Of a stretch of DNA of 64,000 bases, positions 56,347-64,000 are shown one piece after another. The notes under the pieces are model-generated. The model did no database searches. It had not been told where the DNA came from and saw only the letters and a list, made by a program, of their open reading frames with translations. How positions within the stretch are numbered: position 1 is the stretch's first letter; each line of letters opens with the position of its first letter. The stretch is from Bradyrhizobium algeriense (GTDB taxonomy: Bacteria > Pseudomonadota > Alphaproteobacteria > Rhizobiales > Xanthobacteraceae). The DNA is taken from positions 248,001 to 312,000 of the forward strand of contig NZ_JAZHRV010000001.1 of the NCBI RefSeq assembly GCF_036924595.1, written 5' to 3'. The position numbers were made by a program, and so were the translations under genes.

Positions 56347-57477
56347 ATGCTCGACTGGTCAGAACCCGCTGCGCCCCTGCGCCGGATGCCACTTCCCTTG
56401 GAGGCGCAAACCACTGTTGCGGCCGATCAAACCGGCCTCGGCGCGATCGATCGCAGCGGCGGCAGGGTGTCCGTGGACGACAAGCGGATGATCAACTGCC
56501 GCGCCGACGTCAATCAATTGCTGCCGCTGAAATACAAATGGGCATGGGAGAAATACCTCGCCGGCTGCAACAATCACTGGATGCCGACCGAAGTCTCGAT
56601 GCAGGCCGATATCGCGCTGTGGAAATCGCGCGACGGCCTGACCGAGGATGAGCGCCGCGCCATCAAGCGAAACCTCGGCTTCTTCGCGGCTTCCGAAAGC
56701 CTCGTCGCCAACAACATCGTGCTGGCGATCTACCGCCATCTGACCAATCCGGAGTGCCGGCAGTATCTGTTGCGGCAGTCCTTCGAGGAGGCCGTTCACA
56801 CCCACACCTTCCAGTACATCGTCGAAAGCCTCGGCCTCGACGAGGGCGAGCTGTTCAACATGTACCGCGAGGTGCCGTCGATCACCGACAAGGCGGCGTG
56901 GGCGCTGAAGCACACCCAGCACCTCGACGATCCCGATTTCAGGACCGGGACACCGGAAGCCGACCAGGCGTTCCTGCGCGATCTCGTCGCGTTCTATGTG
57001 ATCTTCGAGGGCATGTGGTTCTATACCGGGTTCGCCCAGATCCTCTCGCTCGGCCGCCGCAACAAGATGGTCGGGATCGCCGAACAGTATCAGTACATCC
57101 TGCGCGATGAATCCATTCACCTGAACTTCGGTATCGATGTCATCAACCAGATCAAGATCGAGAATCCGCATCTGTGGACCAAAGCCTTTCAGGACGAGGT
57201 CCGCGCCATGGTGCGTGAGGCGGCCGAACTGGAAGCGGCCTACGGGCGGGACACCATGCCGCGCGGCTTCCTCGGCCTGAATGCGGCGTTGTGCGAGAGC
57301 TACATGCACTTCATCGCCAACCGCCGCTGTGCGCAGCTTGGGCTACAGCGGGTGTTCGACGAAACCGAAAATCCGTTTCCATGGATGTCGGAGGCGATGG
57401 ACCTGAAGAAGGAGAAGAACTTCTTCGAGACGCGGGTGATCGAATATCAGAACGGCGGGGCGCTGAGCTGGGAGTAG
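56347..57477 (+). CDS. nrdB: ribonucleotide reductase small subunit, class Ic-type
   Basis: 376 residues; the ATG at 56347 follows AAGGAA, 26 bp after nrdA. The ferritin-like core has ASESLVANN (first ligand Glu117, where class Ia has Asp), [13 protein letters not shown] (Glu148, His151 and Phe155 at the radical-Tyr position), [10 protein letters not shown] and [13 protein letters not shown]. Glu as first ligand and Phe instead of Tyr are the marks of class Ic, best known from Chlamydia trachomatis, whose cofactor is Mn(IV)/Fe(III). Overall wording of the chain is also chlamydia-like ([16 protein letters not shown]). The C-terminus GGALSW should dock on NrdA. Confidence 0.93.
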   Translation: MLDWSEPAAPLRRMPLPLEAQTTVAADQTGLGAIDRSGGRVSVDDKRMINCRADVNQLLPLKYKWAWEKYLAGCNNHWMPTEVSMQADIALWKSRDGLTEDERRAIKRNLGFFAASESLVANNIVLAIYRHLTNPECRQYLLRQSFEEAVHTHTFQYIVESLGLDEGELFNMYREVPSITDKAAWALKHTQHLDDPDFRTGTPEADQAFLRDLVAFYVIFEGMWFYTGFAQILSLGRRNKMVGIAEQYQYILRDESIHLNFGIDVINQIKIENPHLWTKAFQDEVRAMVREAAELEAAYGRDTMPRGFLGLNAALCESYMHFIANRRCAQLGLQRVFDETENPFPWMSEAMDLKKEKNFFETRVIEYQNGGALSWE

Positions 57478-57487
57478 GGGTGGCAGG

Positions 57488-57577
57488 CTCCCTCCACACG
57501 TCGTCCCTGCGAACGCAGGGACCCATAGCCACCGAACGTAGTTGTGTAAGCAGGCGTCTGCCGTCCCTGCGAACGCA
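57488..57577. repeat. palindromic repeat interrupted by the insertion sequence
   Basis: CGTCCCTGCGAACGCAGGGAC at about 57502 is self-complementary, and CCGTCCCTGCGAACGCA (57561-57577) is the left half of the other side. The missing half, GTTCGCAGGGACGAC, lies at 59069-59083 beyond the IS, so the element split the repeat. Confidence 0.7.
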
Positions 57578-59065
57578 CTAGGGTTTCTACACGTCTGGCG
57601 CGACAGATTGACTCGGTGGGTCATGATGTTATCCCGCGTTTGCGGTTTGTATGATTCTGTTTCTGACGCTTTGATTCGAAGGAGCGTCGGAGATGGAGCA
57701 CGAGCCGGATTTGTCACTGGGTGAGTTTGGCGACGTTCGCCTCGATAAAAGGGGGCGGCGTTTGTGCAGGCTATGCTTTGCACGCGCAGTGTCTGCTTGC
57801 GCCGGATGGCGCAGGGTGACTGGGCCGCGTACATGGCGTACTGGCGGTTCGTGAACAATCCGCAAGTCACGACCGATCGACTGATTGAAGGCTGGAGCAG
57901 GCAGACGGCGACCGTGGTCGGCGGGCGTCATGTGCTGGCGATCCAGGACACCAGCGAGGTCAAGTTTCAGACGCGGCAGGGATGTCGGCGTGGACTGGGC
58001 AAAGTCGGCAAAGGCAATGCCCGCGGCGTGTTGCTGCATGCCATGATAGCGGTCGATGCCGACAGCGGGGCCTGTCTCGGTCTCACCGGCGGCAAGGTGT
58101 GGACGCGCAGGGGCAAAGTTAAGACCCCTCACGACGAGCGGGAGTTGGCCAACAAGGAGTCGGCGCGCTGGGTTACGACGGCTGAGCAGGGCTGCGAGGT
58201 TCTGGCTGCGGCGCGCATGATCACCGTCATCAATGACCGTGAAGGGGAGTTCTTTGCGCACTGGGCGCTGACGCCCGGCGACAACGTCCACCTGCTGACG
58301 CGGGCTATGCATGATCATGCGCTGGCCGACGGCGGAACCCTTTATCAAGCGGTGGAGCGAGTTCGCTTCTGCGACAAGGCGGTGATCGATCTGCCGCAGC
58401 GGATGGATCGCCACGGTCGCCAAGCCCATCTCTCGCTGCGCTTTGGAACCGTCGTGCTTAAGCGGCCGGCGCGACCCGGCGTGAAGGAACTGCCTGAAGG
58501 CGTCAAAGTCAGCTTCGTGGAAGTCGTCGAGTTGCACCCCCCGAAGGGGGCTGAGCCCGTTCATTGGCTGCTCTTGACCACTCATTCGATCGCCAATGCG
58601 GCCGATGCTTGGCGGATCGTCTCCTGGTACAAGCAGCGCTGGATCATCGAACAGCTCTTTCGCTCGTTGAAGAACCAGGGCTTGCGAATCGAGGACAGTC
58701 AGCTCGAAAGCGCCGAGGCCCTGATCAAGCTCGTGACGATCGCTACTAAAGCGGCATGTATCGTCATTCAACTCGTTCAGGCCCGCAATGGTGGCGAACA
58801 ATTGTCGGTCAAATGCGCCTTCACCCCCGAAGAAATCGAAGCACTTGCCGCCATCAACAAAACCATGAAAGGCAGGACCGAGCTTCAGAAGAACCCGCAT
58901 CGCCCCCACACGCTTCAGTGGGCGGCATGGATCATCGCCAAGCTCGGCGGATGGACCGGCTACGCCTCGCATCGGCCACCCGGACCAATCACATTTCACA
59001 ACGGAATGGCTCGCTTCCAAATCATCGTCGCTGCCAGAGCCATCGAAAATGTGTAGAAACGCTAG
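57578..59065 (+). mobile_element. IS4-type insertion sequence, about 1.49 kb
   Basis: Terminal inverted repeats CTAGGGTTTCTACAC (57578-57592) and GTGTAGAAACGCTAG (59051-59065) match at 14 of 15 bases. One transposase gene fills the element. Both ends include CTAG, so a 4-bp CTAG duplication is possible, in which case the element proper would begin after it. The target is itself palindromic, which hides any longer target duplication. Confidence 0.85.
57693..59056 (+). CDS. IS4-family transposase, split by a -1 frameshift
   Basis: The N-terminal frame starts at ATG 57693 (GGAG upstream) and reads MEHEPDLSLGEFGDVRLDKR. After the A4G5 run at 57747-57755 homology continues in the -1 frame (AAFVQAMLCTRSVCLRRMAQ) to the stop at 59056. 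The main part has IQDTSEVKF (first catalytic Asp), VINDREGEFF (second Asp region) and YKQRWIIEQLFRSLKNQGLR, the Tn5/IS4 YREK-like motif with catalytic Glu. A GTG at 57764 would start a shortened protein. Whether the shift is programmed slippage or decay cannot be decided here. Confidence 0.85.
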
Positions 59066-59191
59066 TGAGTTCGCAGGGACGACAACAAAAACTGCCGTTG
59101 CTGCGTCAAAACTTAAGATTTCCTCAATTCGGCCCGGTCTATTGCTTTAGGGGCGTGCGCTTTGGGACAGGCGCCCGAGCAAGGATCTCGC

Positions 59192-60415
59192 ATGGCCGCC
59201 TCTCACTCCACCTTCAGGCCCGCACCGGAGCAAACTGCAATTCCCGCGTGGCTCGTCAGGGTCTGCCTGGTGCTGGCGGTTGCGAACGTGACCCTTTGCC
59301 TGTCGGCGTATTTCTCGCACTGGTGGGTTTACAATGCTGACGGCCTCGGCATCCCGACCGACTTCATCAACGTCTGGGCGGCCGGCCGCCTGGTGCTCGA
59401 TGGTGTCCCGGCTCAGGCCTATGACTGGGACGTCCAGAAGCAGGTCGAGGTCGCAAAACTCGGTCAGGATTTTGTCGGCTATTTTGCCTGGCACTATCCG
59501 CCGCCGTTCCTGTTCGTCGCTTCGTTGCTGGCACAGCTTCCCTATCAGCTCGCCTTTATCGGCTGGGCTGTGGTCAGCTTTCTGCCCTTTGTTGTCGCGA
59601 TGCGCGCGATCGTCGGCCGCGACTTCGGCTATTTGCTCGCGCTCGCCATTCCAATGGCGTTCATCAATGCGCTGGTCGGGCAGAACGGATTCCTCACCGC
59701 GGCGCTGATCGGCGGTACGCTCTATCTGATCCCGGTACGCCCGGTACTGGCAGGCATCTGCCTCGGGCTTCTGACGTACAAGCCGCAATACGGGCTGCTG
59801 TTTCCGATCATGCTGATCGCAGCCGGGCATTGGCGCGTGTTCATCAGCGCCGGCGTAACGGCGGTCGTGCTGGCCACCGCTTCCTGGCTCGCCTTCGGCA
59901 TCGAGAGCTGGCTGGCGTTCTTCCACTGGATGCCGAAATTCTCGCAAGCCTTCCTGACCGACGGCAAGGCCCCATGGTGGAAGCTGCAAAGCATCTTCTC
60001 GATGGTGCGTTACTTCGGCGGCACGGAGCCGCTCGGCTGGGCATTCCAGTGGGTTCTCACCGCCTCCGTGGCCGTGGTGCTGGCGCTGGTGTGGCGAAGC
60101 CGCGTGCCCTACACGCTGAAGGCCGCAGCGCTTGCCGCCGGTACGCTGCTGACCACGCCCTATCTCTTCATGTACGACATGATGGTGCTGGCGATCCCGA
60201 TCGCCTTCATGGTCCGCGTCGGACTGAAGACCGGTTTTCGCACCTACGAGCTCCCGGCGCTCGGCGCCGTCGTCGCTCTCATCGGCTGCTACATGTTCAC
60301 GGGTATTCCGACCGGCTTTGGCGCCACGCTGGTCGTGTCCACGCTGGTCCTGCGCCGAGCCGGATCGTGGTGGCGGCATGAGCCGGTGCCAAAGCTGGTT
60401 GCGGCCGGCGCGTGA
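59192..60415 (+). CDS. GT87-family membrane glycosyltransferase (DUF2029)
   Basis: About 407 residues with 9-10 membrane helices. After the first helix come the loop motif DFINVWAAGRLVLDGVPAQA (Asp of the GT-C type, about residue 55), FAWHYPPPFLFVASLLAQLP, GQNGFLTAALIGGTLY and YKPQYGLLFPIMLIAAGHWR. These are typical of DUF2029/GT87 mannosyltransferase-like enzymes that use polyprenyl-phosphate sugars. The acceptor is unknown. AAGGA precedes the ATG at 59192, 126 bp right of the IS. Confidence 0.88.
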   Translation: MAASHSTFRPAPEQTAIPAWLVRVCLVLAVANVTLCLSAYFSHWWVYNADGLGIPTDFINVWAAGRLVLDGVPAQAYDWDVQKQVEVAKLGQDFVGYFAWHYPPPFLFVASLLAQLPYQLAFIGWAVVSFLPFVVAMRAIVGRDFGYLLALAIPMAFINALVGQNGFLTAALIGGTLYLIPVRPVLAGICLGLLTYKPQYGLLFPIMLIAAGHWRVFISAGVTAVVLATASWLAFGIESWLAFFHWMPKFSQAFLTDGKAPWWKLQSIFSMVRYFGGTEPLGWAFQWVLTASVAVVLALVWRSRVPYTLKAAALAAGTLLTTPYLFMYDMMVLAIPIAFMVRVGLKTGFRTYELPALGAVVALIGCYMFTGIPTGFGATLVVSTLVLRRAGSWWRHEPVPKLVAAGA

Positions 60416-60566
60416 ATGGCGTGAGGCGATGGCGGCAATATCATGCGCAGGGGGCATGAAATCACCGCTGGCTATTTGATGAACGCCGCCCACAACGCGG
60501 CATTCGCTAGCGCCTTGGCCGGCAAATCCTTCCCGAAACACGCTGAAAACCGTCTTGTCATCAGTC

Positions 60567-60612
60567 GTGAATAGTTGTTCACTTCTTCAAAGCGATGAGT
60601 ACGTTCATCGCT
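60567..60612. promoter_or_regulatory. candidate TetR operator and adjacent palindrome
   Basis: GTGAA-TAGTTG-TTCAC (60567-60582) is a 16-base palindrome of the type TetR proteins bind. AGCGATGA-N6-TCATCGCT (60591-60612) follows 8 bases later. Both lie in front of the TetR gene. Confidence 0.5.
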
Positions 60613-60687
60613 CAAGACGTTGAAGGTGTGCGCGTTCTGGCAGGCTCCACGGGGGCTCGAGGGCGCGCCGGGGACGGAAGACGCGCC

Positions 60688-61362
60688 ATGGTCTATCGGC
60701 GAACCCATCAGGTCGTAAAGCGGCTGGCGGCGCGGCGTAGCGCCATCCTGGCGGCGGCGCGGGACGCTGCGGCCGAAGGCGGCATGGCGGCGGTGCAGAT
60801 TGCTCCCGTCGCAGTCCGCGCCAATGTCGCGGCCGGCACTGTCTACCGCTACTTTCCCTCCAAGGCCGAGCTGATTTCCGAATTGATCGCCGAAGTGTCG
60901 CGCGACGAACTGGCGGCGATCCGCCGTGCGGCGGATGCCGCTCCCGGGCCGTCCTCGGCACTGGCTGCCGCCGTTACCACGGTGGCCGTGCATGTGCTGT
61001 CACAACGCAAGCTCGCCTGGGGCATTCTGGCCGAACCGGTCGATGTCGACGTCTCGGTGTCGCGGCTTGCCAGCCGCCGTGAAATCTCCGGCGAGATTGC
61101 CGCCAGAATCGACGCCGCGGTGCGCGCCGGCCATCTGCCGGCGCAGGATACGGCACTTGCCGCCACCGCGCTGCTCGGCGCGCTGCATGAATCGCTGGTC
61201 GGCCCGCTGGCGCCCGAGAACCTGGATGATTCCGCGAAGCTGCGCGACGCCGTGCAAACCGTCACGTTGTTGGCGCTGCGCGCCGTCGGCGTGATGGATG
61301 CCCGCGCCCGCGGCCTCGTGGTGCAGGCGGTACTGCCGGCGAAAGCGCTGGTCGGGGCCTGA
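60688..61362 (+). CDS. TetR/AcrR-family transcriptional regulator
   Basis: 224 residues from the ATG at 60688 (MVYRRTHQVVKRLAARRSAI). The helix-turn-helix is ARDAAAEGGMAAVQIAPVAV plus VAAGTVYRYFPSKAELISEL; the C-terminal domain is Ala-rich and of the type found in fatty-acid-type regulators. An earlier ATG at 60595 is in frame but overlaps the AGCGATGA palindrome and lacks a ribosome site. No obvious target gene is adjacent except the OsmC gene 85 bp downstream. Confidence 0.85.
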   Translation: MVYRRTHQVVKRLAARRSAILAAARDAAAEGGMAAVQIAPVAVRANVAAGTVYRYFPSKAELISELIAEVSRDELAAIRRAADAAPGPSSALAAAVTTVAVHVLSQRKLAWGILAEPVDVDVSVSRLASRREISGEIAARIDAAVRAGHLPAQDTALAATALLGALHESLVGPLAPENLDDSAKLRDAVQTVTLLALRAVGVMDARARGLVVQAVLPAKALVGA

Positions 61363-61446
61363 ACCCGGCTGTTCGACACGCCTGTGTCGCAACCATTTGC
61401 CACGCTGCGGCTTATCGACGGGTTCAACCGCGATCAGGAGCATGCG

Positions 61447-61872
61447 ATGACGACGACATCAGGATCCGCCAAATGGCAGGGCGGCATCAAGGACGGCAAG
61501 GGCGCGATCTCGACCAGGAGCGGCGCGCTCAGCGATTACCCCTACGGCTTCGCCAGCCGCTTCGAGGGCAAGCCCGGCTCCAATCCGGAAGAATTGATCG
61601 GCGCCGCGCACGCCGCCTGCTTCACCATGGCGCTGTCGCTGATTTTGGGAGAAGCCAAGCTCACCGCCGAACACATGGAAACCAAGGCCGACGTCACACT
61701 GGAAAAGCAGGGCGATGGTTTTGCGATCACGTCCGTGCATCTGACGCTGAACGCAAAGATCCCGGGCGCGGACGATGCGAAATTTCAGGAGCTGGCGGGC
61801 AAGGCCAAGGCCGGCTGCCCGGTGTCGAAATTGCTGAACACGAAGATCACGCTGGACGCGACGCTGCAGTAA
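61447..61872 (+). CDS. OsmC-family peroxiredoxin-like protein
   Basis: 141 residues with CAGGAG before the ATG at 61447. It has AISTRSGALSDYPYGFASRF, PEELIGAAHAACFTMALSLI (first redox Cys, about residue 59) and GKAKAGCPVSKLLNTKITLD (second Cys, about 126). OsmC reduces organic hydroperoxides with these two Cys. It follows a TetR gene on the same strand. Confidence 0.92.
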   Translation: MTTTSGSAKWQGGIKDGKGAISTRSGALSDYPYGFASRFEGKPGSNPEELIGAAHAACFTMALSLILGEAKLTAEHMETKADVTLEKQGDGFAITSVHLTLNAKIPGADDAKFQELAGKAKAGCPVSKLLNTKITLDATLQ

Positions 61873-61875
61873 TTG

Positions 61876-61915
61876 GCGTTGTCATTCCGGGTTCGCGCCT
61901 GCGCGCGCCCCGGCG
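61876..61915. repeat. partial hairpin repeat
   Basis: GTCATTCCGGGTTCGCGCC from about 61880, with CGCGCGCCCCGG following, resembles the repeat at 20238 (CGTCATT-CCGGG arm). The right arm is incomplete. It lies between converging osmC and pykA genes. Confidence 0.45.
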
Positions 61916-61927
61916 CAACGTACGCCA

Positions 61928-63364
61928 TCACTTCTTCGCCGCGCCCTCCGGCTCGACTTTGGCGATGCGCACCATGTTGGTGGTGCCGGCGATGCCGAGC
62001 GGCACGCCGGCGACGATGATCACGCGCTGGCCGGCGTTGGCAAAACCGTCACGAAAAGCAATGGAGCCGGCGCGATCGACCATGTCGTCCTGGTCGTGGG
62101 CGTCTTCGGCCACCACGCAATGCACGCCCCAGACGACGGACAATTTGCGGCCGGTGACAAGGTTCGGCGTGATCGCCACCACCGGCAGCTTCGGCCGCTC
62201 GCGCGCCACGCGGATCGCCGTCGAACCCGAGGAGGTCCAGCAGATGATCGCCGACAATTCCAGCGTCTCGGCGATCTGTCGCGCGGCGTCCGCGATGGCA
62301 TCTCCAACCGTATTCTCCGGGTTGGACCGCTGCGCCGTCAGCACCGAGCGATAGGTCGGATCGCGCTCCACTTCCTCGCCGATGCGGTTCATAGTCGAGA
62401 CCGCTTCGACCGGGAATTTGCCGGCGGCCGATTCAGCCGACAGCATGATGGCGTCGGCGCCTTCATAGACGGCGGTCGCGACGTCGGAGACTTCGGCGCG
62501 CGTCGGTACCGGCGCCTGGATCATCGATTCCAGCATCTGCGTCGCAATCACCACCGGCTTGCCGGCCCGGCGCGCCATCCGCGTCATTTGCTTCTGCAGG
62601 CTCGGCACCCGCTCCAGCGGCAGTTCGACGCCGAGATCGCCGCGCGCCACCATCAGCGCGTCGGAGGCGTCGATGATTTCGCCGAGCCGGTCGATCGCCT
62701 GCGGCTTTTCGATCTTGGCCATCACGGCGGCGCGGCCGCGGATCATCCGCTTGGCTTCGTGAACGTCCTCGGCGCGCTGCACGAAGGAGAGCGCGATCCA
62801 GTCAACCCCGGTCACCAGCGCCGCTTCGAGGTCGGCGCGGTCCTTCGGCGTCATCGCCGAAACAGGAAGGTCGGTATCGGGCAGGCTGACGCCCTTGCGG
62901 TCCGACATCTTGCCGCCGATCACCACCCGCGTCACCGCGCGTTCGCTCGAAGTTTCCTCGGCGATCAGCCGCACCTTGCCGTCGTCGAGCAGCAGGGCAT
63001 GGCCCGGCCGCAGGGCGGCGAGGATTTCCGGATGCGGCAACTGCACGCGGTTGTTGTCGCCCGGCGCCTTGTCGGAATCGAGCACAAAACTCTGGCCGTT
63101 CTTGAGCTGGGTGGAGCCTTCGGCAAAGGCACCGAGCCGCAGCTTCGGTCCCTGCAGGTCGACCAGGATGCCGATCGGGCGGCCATAGCTCGACTCGACA
63201 TTGCGGATAGTCGAGACCAGCTCGCGCATCTTGTCGTGCGGCGTGTGGCTCATATTGATGCGGAATACGTCCGCGCCGGCCTCGAACAGCTTCCGGATCA
63301 TCGCGCTGTCTGACGATGCCGGGCCGAGGGTTGCGAGGATTTTGATACGACGGAGCCGTCTCAT
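61928..63364 (-). CDS. pykA: pyruvate kinase
   Basis: 478 residues: MRRLRRIKILATLGPASSDS, FRINMSHTPHDK (active-site Arg, Asn), VDLQGPKLRLG, ALSFVQRAEDV, MAKIEKPQAIDRL (catalytic Lys), VARGDLGVELPLERVPSLQK and VIATQMLESM. It makes pyruvate and ATP from PEP and ADP. The C-terminal domain ends with EPEGAAKK. The ATG at 63364 overlaps the stop of the DUF1036 gene (ATGA), so the two are coupled. Confidence 0.96.
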   Translation of the reverse strand: MRRLRRIKILATLGPASSDSAMIRKLFEAGADVFRINMSHTPHDKMRELVSTIRNVESSYGRPIGILVDLQGPKLRLGAFAEGSTQLKNGQSFVLDSDKAPGDNNRVQLPHPEILAALRPGHALLLDDGKVRLIAEETSSERAVTRVVIGGKMSDRKGVSLPDTDLPVSAMTPKDRADLEAALVTGVDWIALSFVQRAEDVHEAKRMIRGRAAVMAKIEKPQAIDRLGEIIDASDALMVARGDLGVELPLERVPSLQKQMTRMARRAGKPVVIATQMLESMIQAPVPTRAEVSDVATAVYEGADAIMLSAESAAGKFPVEAVSTMNRIGEEVERDPTYRSVLTAQRSNPENTVGDAIADAARQIAETLELSAIICWTSSGSTAIRVARERPKLPVVAITPNLVTGRKLSVVWGVHCVVAEDAHDQDDMVDRAGSIAFRDGFANAGQRVIIVAGVPLGIAGTTNMVRIAKVEPEGAAKK

Positions 63365-63942
63365 TGCTTGGGCGCCGGGGCTGGCGGCAGACCCGGTCCG
63401 CTTGGCGGATTGGACAGGCCGGGAACCCCGCCGGGGCCGCCCGGTCCCATTGTTCCCGGAATTCCCGGCACGCGCTGCCCGGGTAGCTCGTTGGCTTCGG
63501 TCAGTTGCACGGTCCACGCTCGCTGTTCGCCTGTGTCGACCTCGAAGAACCCGGTGCGGTCGTAGCCGCGCGCCAGGCAATTCTCGGTACCCTTGATGGT
63601 GAATTCCTTGTCACGCGAACACATGAAGGCCTGTCCCGACCATTCGCCGCCGCGGTCATAGTCGAGCGCGTAGATGTAATAGTAACGGGCGACAAGAGTT
63701 CCGCGCAGCAGCGTCTCGCAACTGCGCGATGACACGTTCCACCAGCCTTCGGTGGTCCAGCCCTCGGGGTCCTTGTAGCCCAGCGCAATGCCGACCCGGC
63801 TGGAAGTGTTGTTGCAGAGCCGGAAATCGGCTGCCGCCGGACTGTTCCACAGGCACGTCGCCGCCAACGCGAGCATCGGCATCAGGCCGGCGGTCATGCG
63901 AGCGGAGAGGGAGGTCAGGCATCGAGAATCTTTTGCGGTCAT
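63361..63942 (-). CDS. DUF1036 secreted protein
   Basis: 193 residues. A signal (MLALAATCLWNSPAAA) precedes DFRLCNNTSSRVGIALGYKD, GWTTEGWWNVSSRSCETLLR and YYYIYALDYDRGGEW, which is the DUF1036 domain; Cys residues suggest disulfides. The C-terminus is a collagen-like Gly/Pro tail (GIPGTMGPGGPGGVPGL). Function unknown, although the domain is conserved next to pykA in alphaproteobacteria as I recall. An ATG at 63897 is an alternative start. The final 58 bases of the window show nothing clear. Confidence 0.85.
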   Translation of the reverse strand: MTAKDSRCLTSLSARMTAGLMPMLALAATCLWNSPAAADFRLCNNTSSRVGIALGYKDPEGWTTEGWWNVSSRSCETLLRGTLVARYYYIYALDYDRGGEWSGQAFMCSRDKEFTIKGTENCLARGYDRTGFFEVDTGEQRAWTVQLTEANELPGQRVPGIPGTMGPGGPGGVPGLSNPPSGPGLPPAPAPKQ

Positions 63943-64000
63943 GCAGTGAAGCTATATCAAATCATTGACGATTTCGCGTGAGCCGGCGGGACCTGTCAAC

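Noticed and set aside
57629..59020. 463-codon reverse frame covering the insertion sequence
   Set aside because: The forward transposase has catalytic motifs; the reverse frame reads across the IS end into flanking repeat.

Overview
The window looks like a chromosomal segment of a Bradyrhizobium-type alphaproteobacterium (Nitrobacteraceae). This is inferred from the high GC content, from a tolQRAB-pal-cpoB-tilS-ftsH locus of alphaproteobacterial type, from a TTAA-N7-TTAA CtrA-type box, and from many copies of palindromic repeats that I recall from Bradyrhizobium and Rhodopseudomonas intergenic regions. No rRNA, tRNA, CRISPR array, prophage or plasmid function was seen.

Region 1 (1-9.7 kb). 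A truncated GST gene faces a TetR regulator. A catabolic cassette follows (LysR, mandelate-racemase-type enolase, Bug/TctC binding protein, GhrA-type dehydrogenase), and its left edge lies on a decapitated VOC gene remnant. Next come a DGPF/YCII gene fused by ATGA overlap to an ECF42-type sigma factor, and a DoxX / SRPBCC / VOC trio. Region 2 (9.7-16.7 kb) holds cobT, cobS, an alpha-ribazole-phosphatase-like gene, an SDR, and a soluble chemotaxis receptor with three near-identical PAS units. Region 3 (16.7-23.3 kb) is rich in small stress-type genes: HxlR/RibD-like reductase pair, two GSTs, SnoaL, serine hydrolase, three YCII-type genes, and a TetR with a DUF2852 gene. Six copies of TGTCGG-N17/18-CGTC precede genes in regions 1 and 3 and suggest a local ECF sigma regulon.

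Region 4 (23.7-28.9 kb) has a pantothenate kinase gene interrupted by an in-frame TGA, a LysR/MFS divergent pair, cysE, and about 1.1 kb of repeats. Region 5 (28.9-42.6 kb) is the Tol-Pal locus. Between tolB and pal it carries a GGDEF-EAL protein and a FeeM/LuxI-like N-acyltransferase gene preceded by a CtrA-type box. cpoB, tilS and ftsH follow, the last with a plausible RpoH promoter.

Region 6 (44.5-57.5 kb) is the most coherent biological theme. metE sits behind a cobalamin riboswitch. The methylcitrate-cycle operon (thioesterase-prpD-prpC-prpB) is next to its ScfR/RamB-type regulator. nrdAB sits behind a second cobalamin riboswitch. All three are B12-independent counterparts of B12-dependent routes (MetH, methylmalonyl-CoA mutase, class II RNR). 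The NrdB protein has the class Ic signature (Glu first ligand, Phe in place of the radical Tyr), so it probably uses a Mn/Fe cofactor.

Region 7 (57.5-64 kb) contains an IS4-type element inserted in a palindromic repeat, a GT87-like membrane glycosyltransferase, a TetR regulator, an OsmC protein, pyruvate kinase and a DUF1036 protein.
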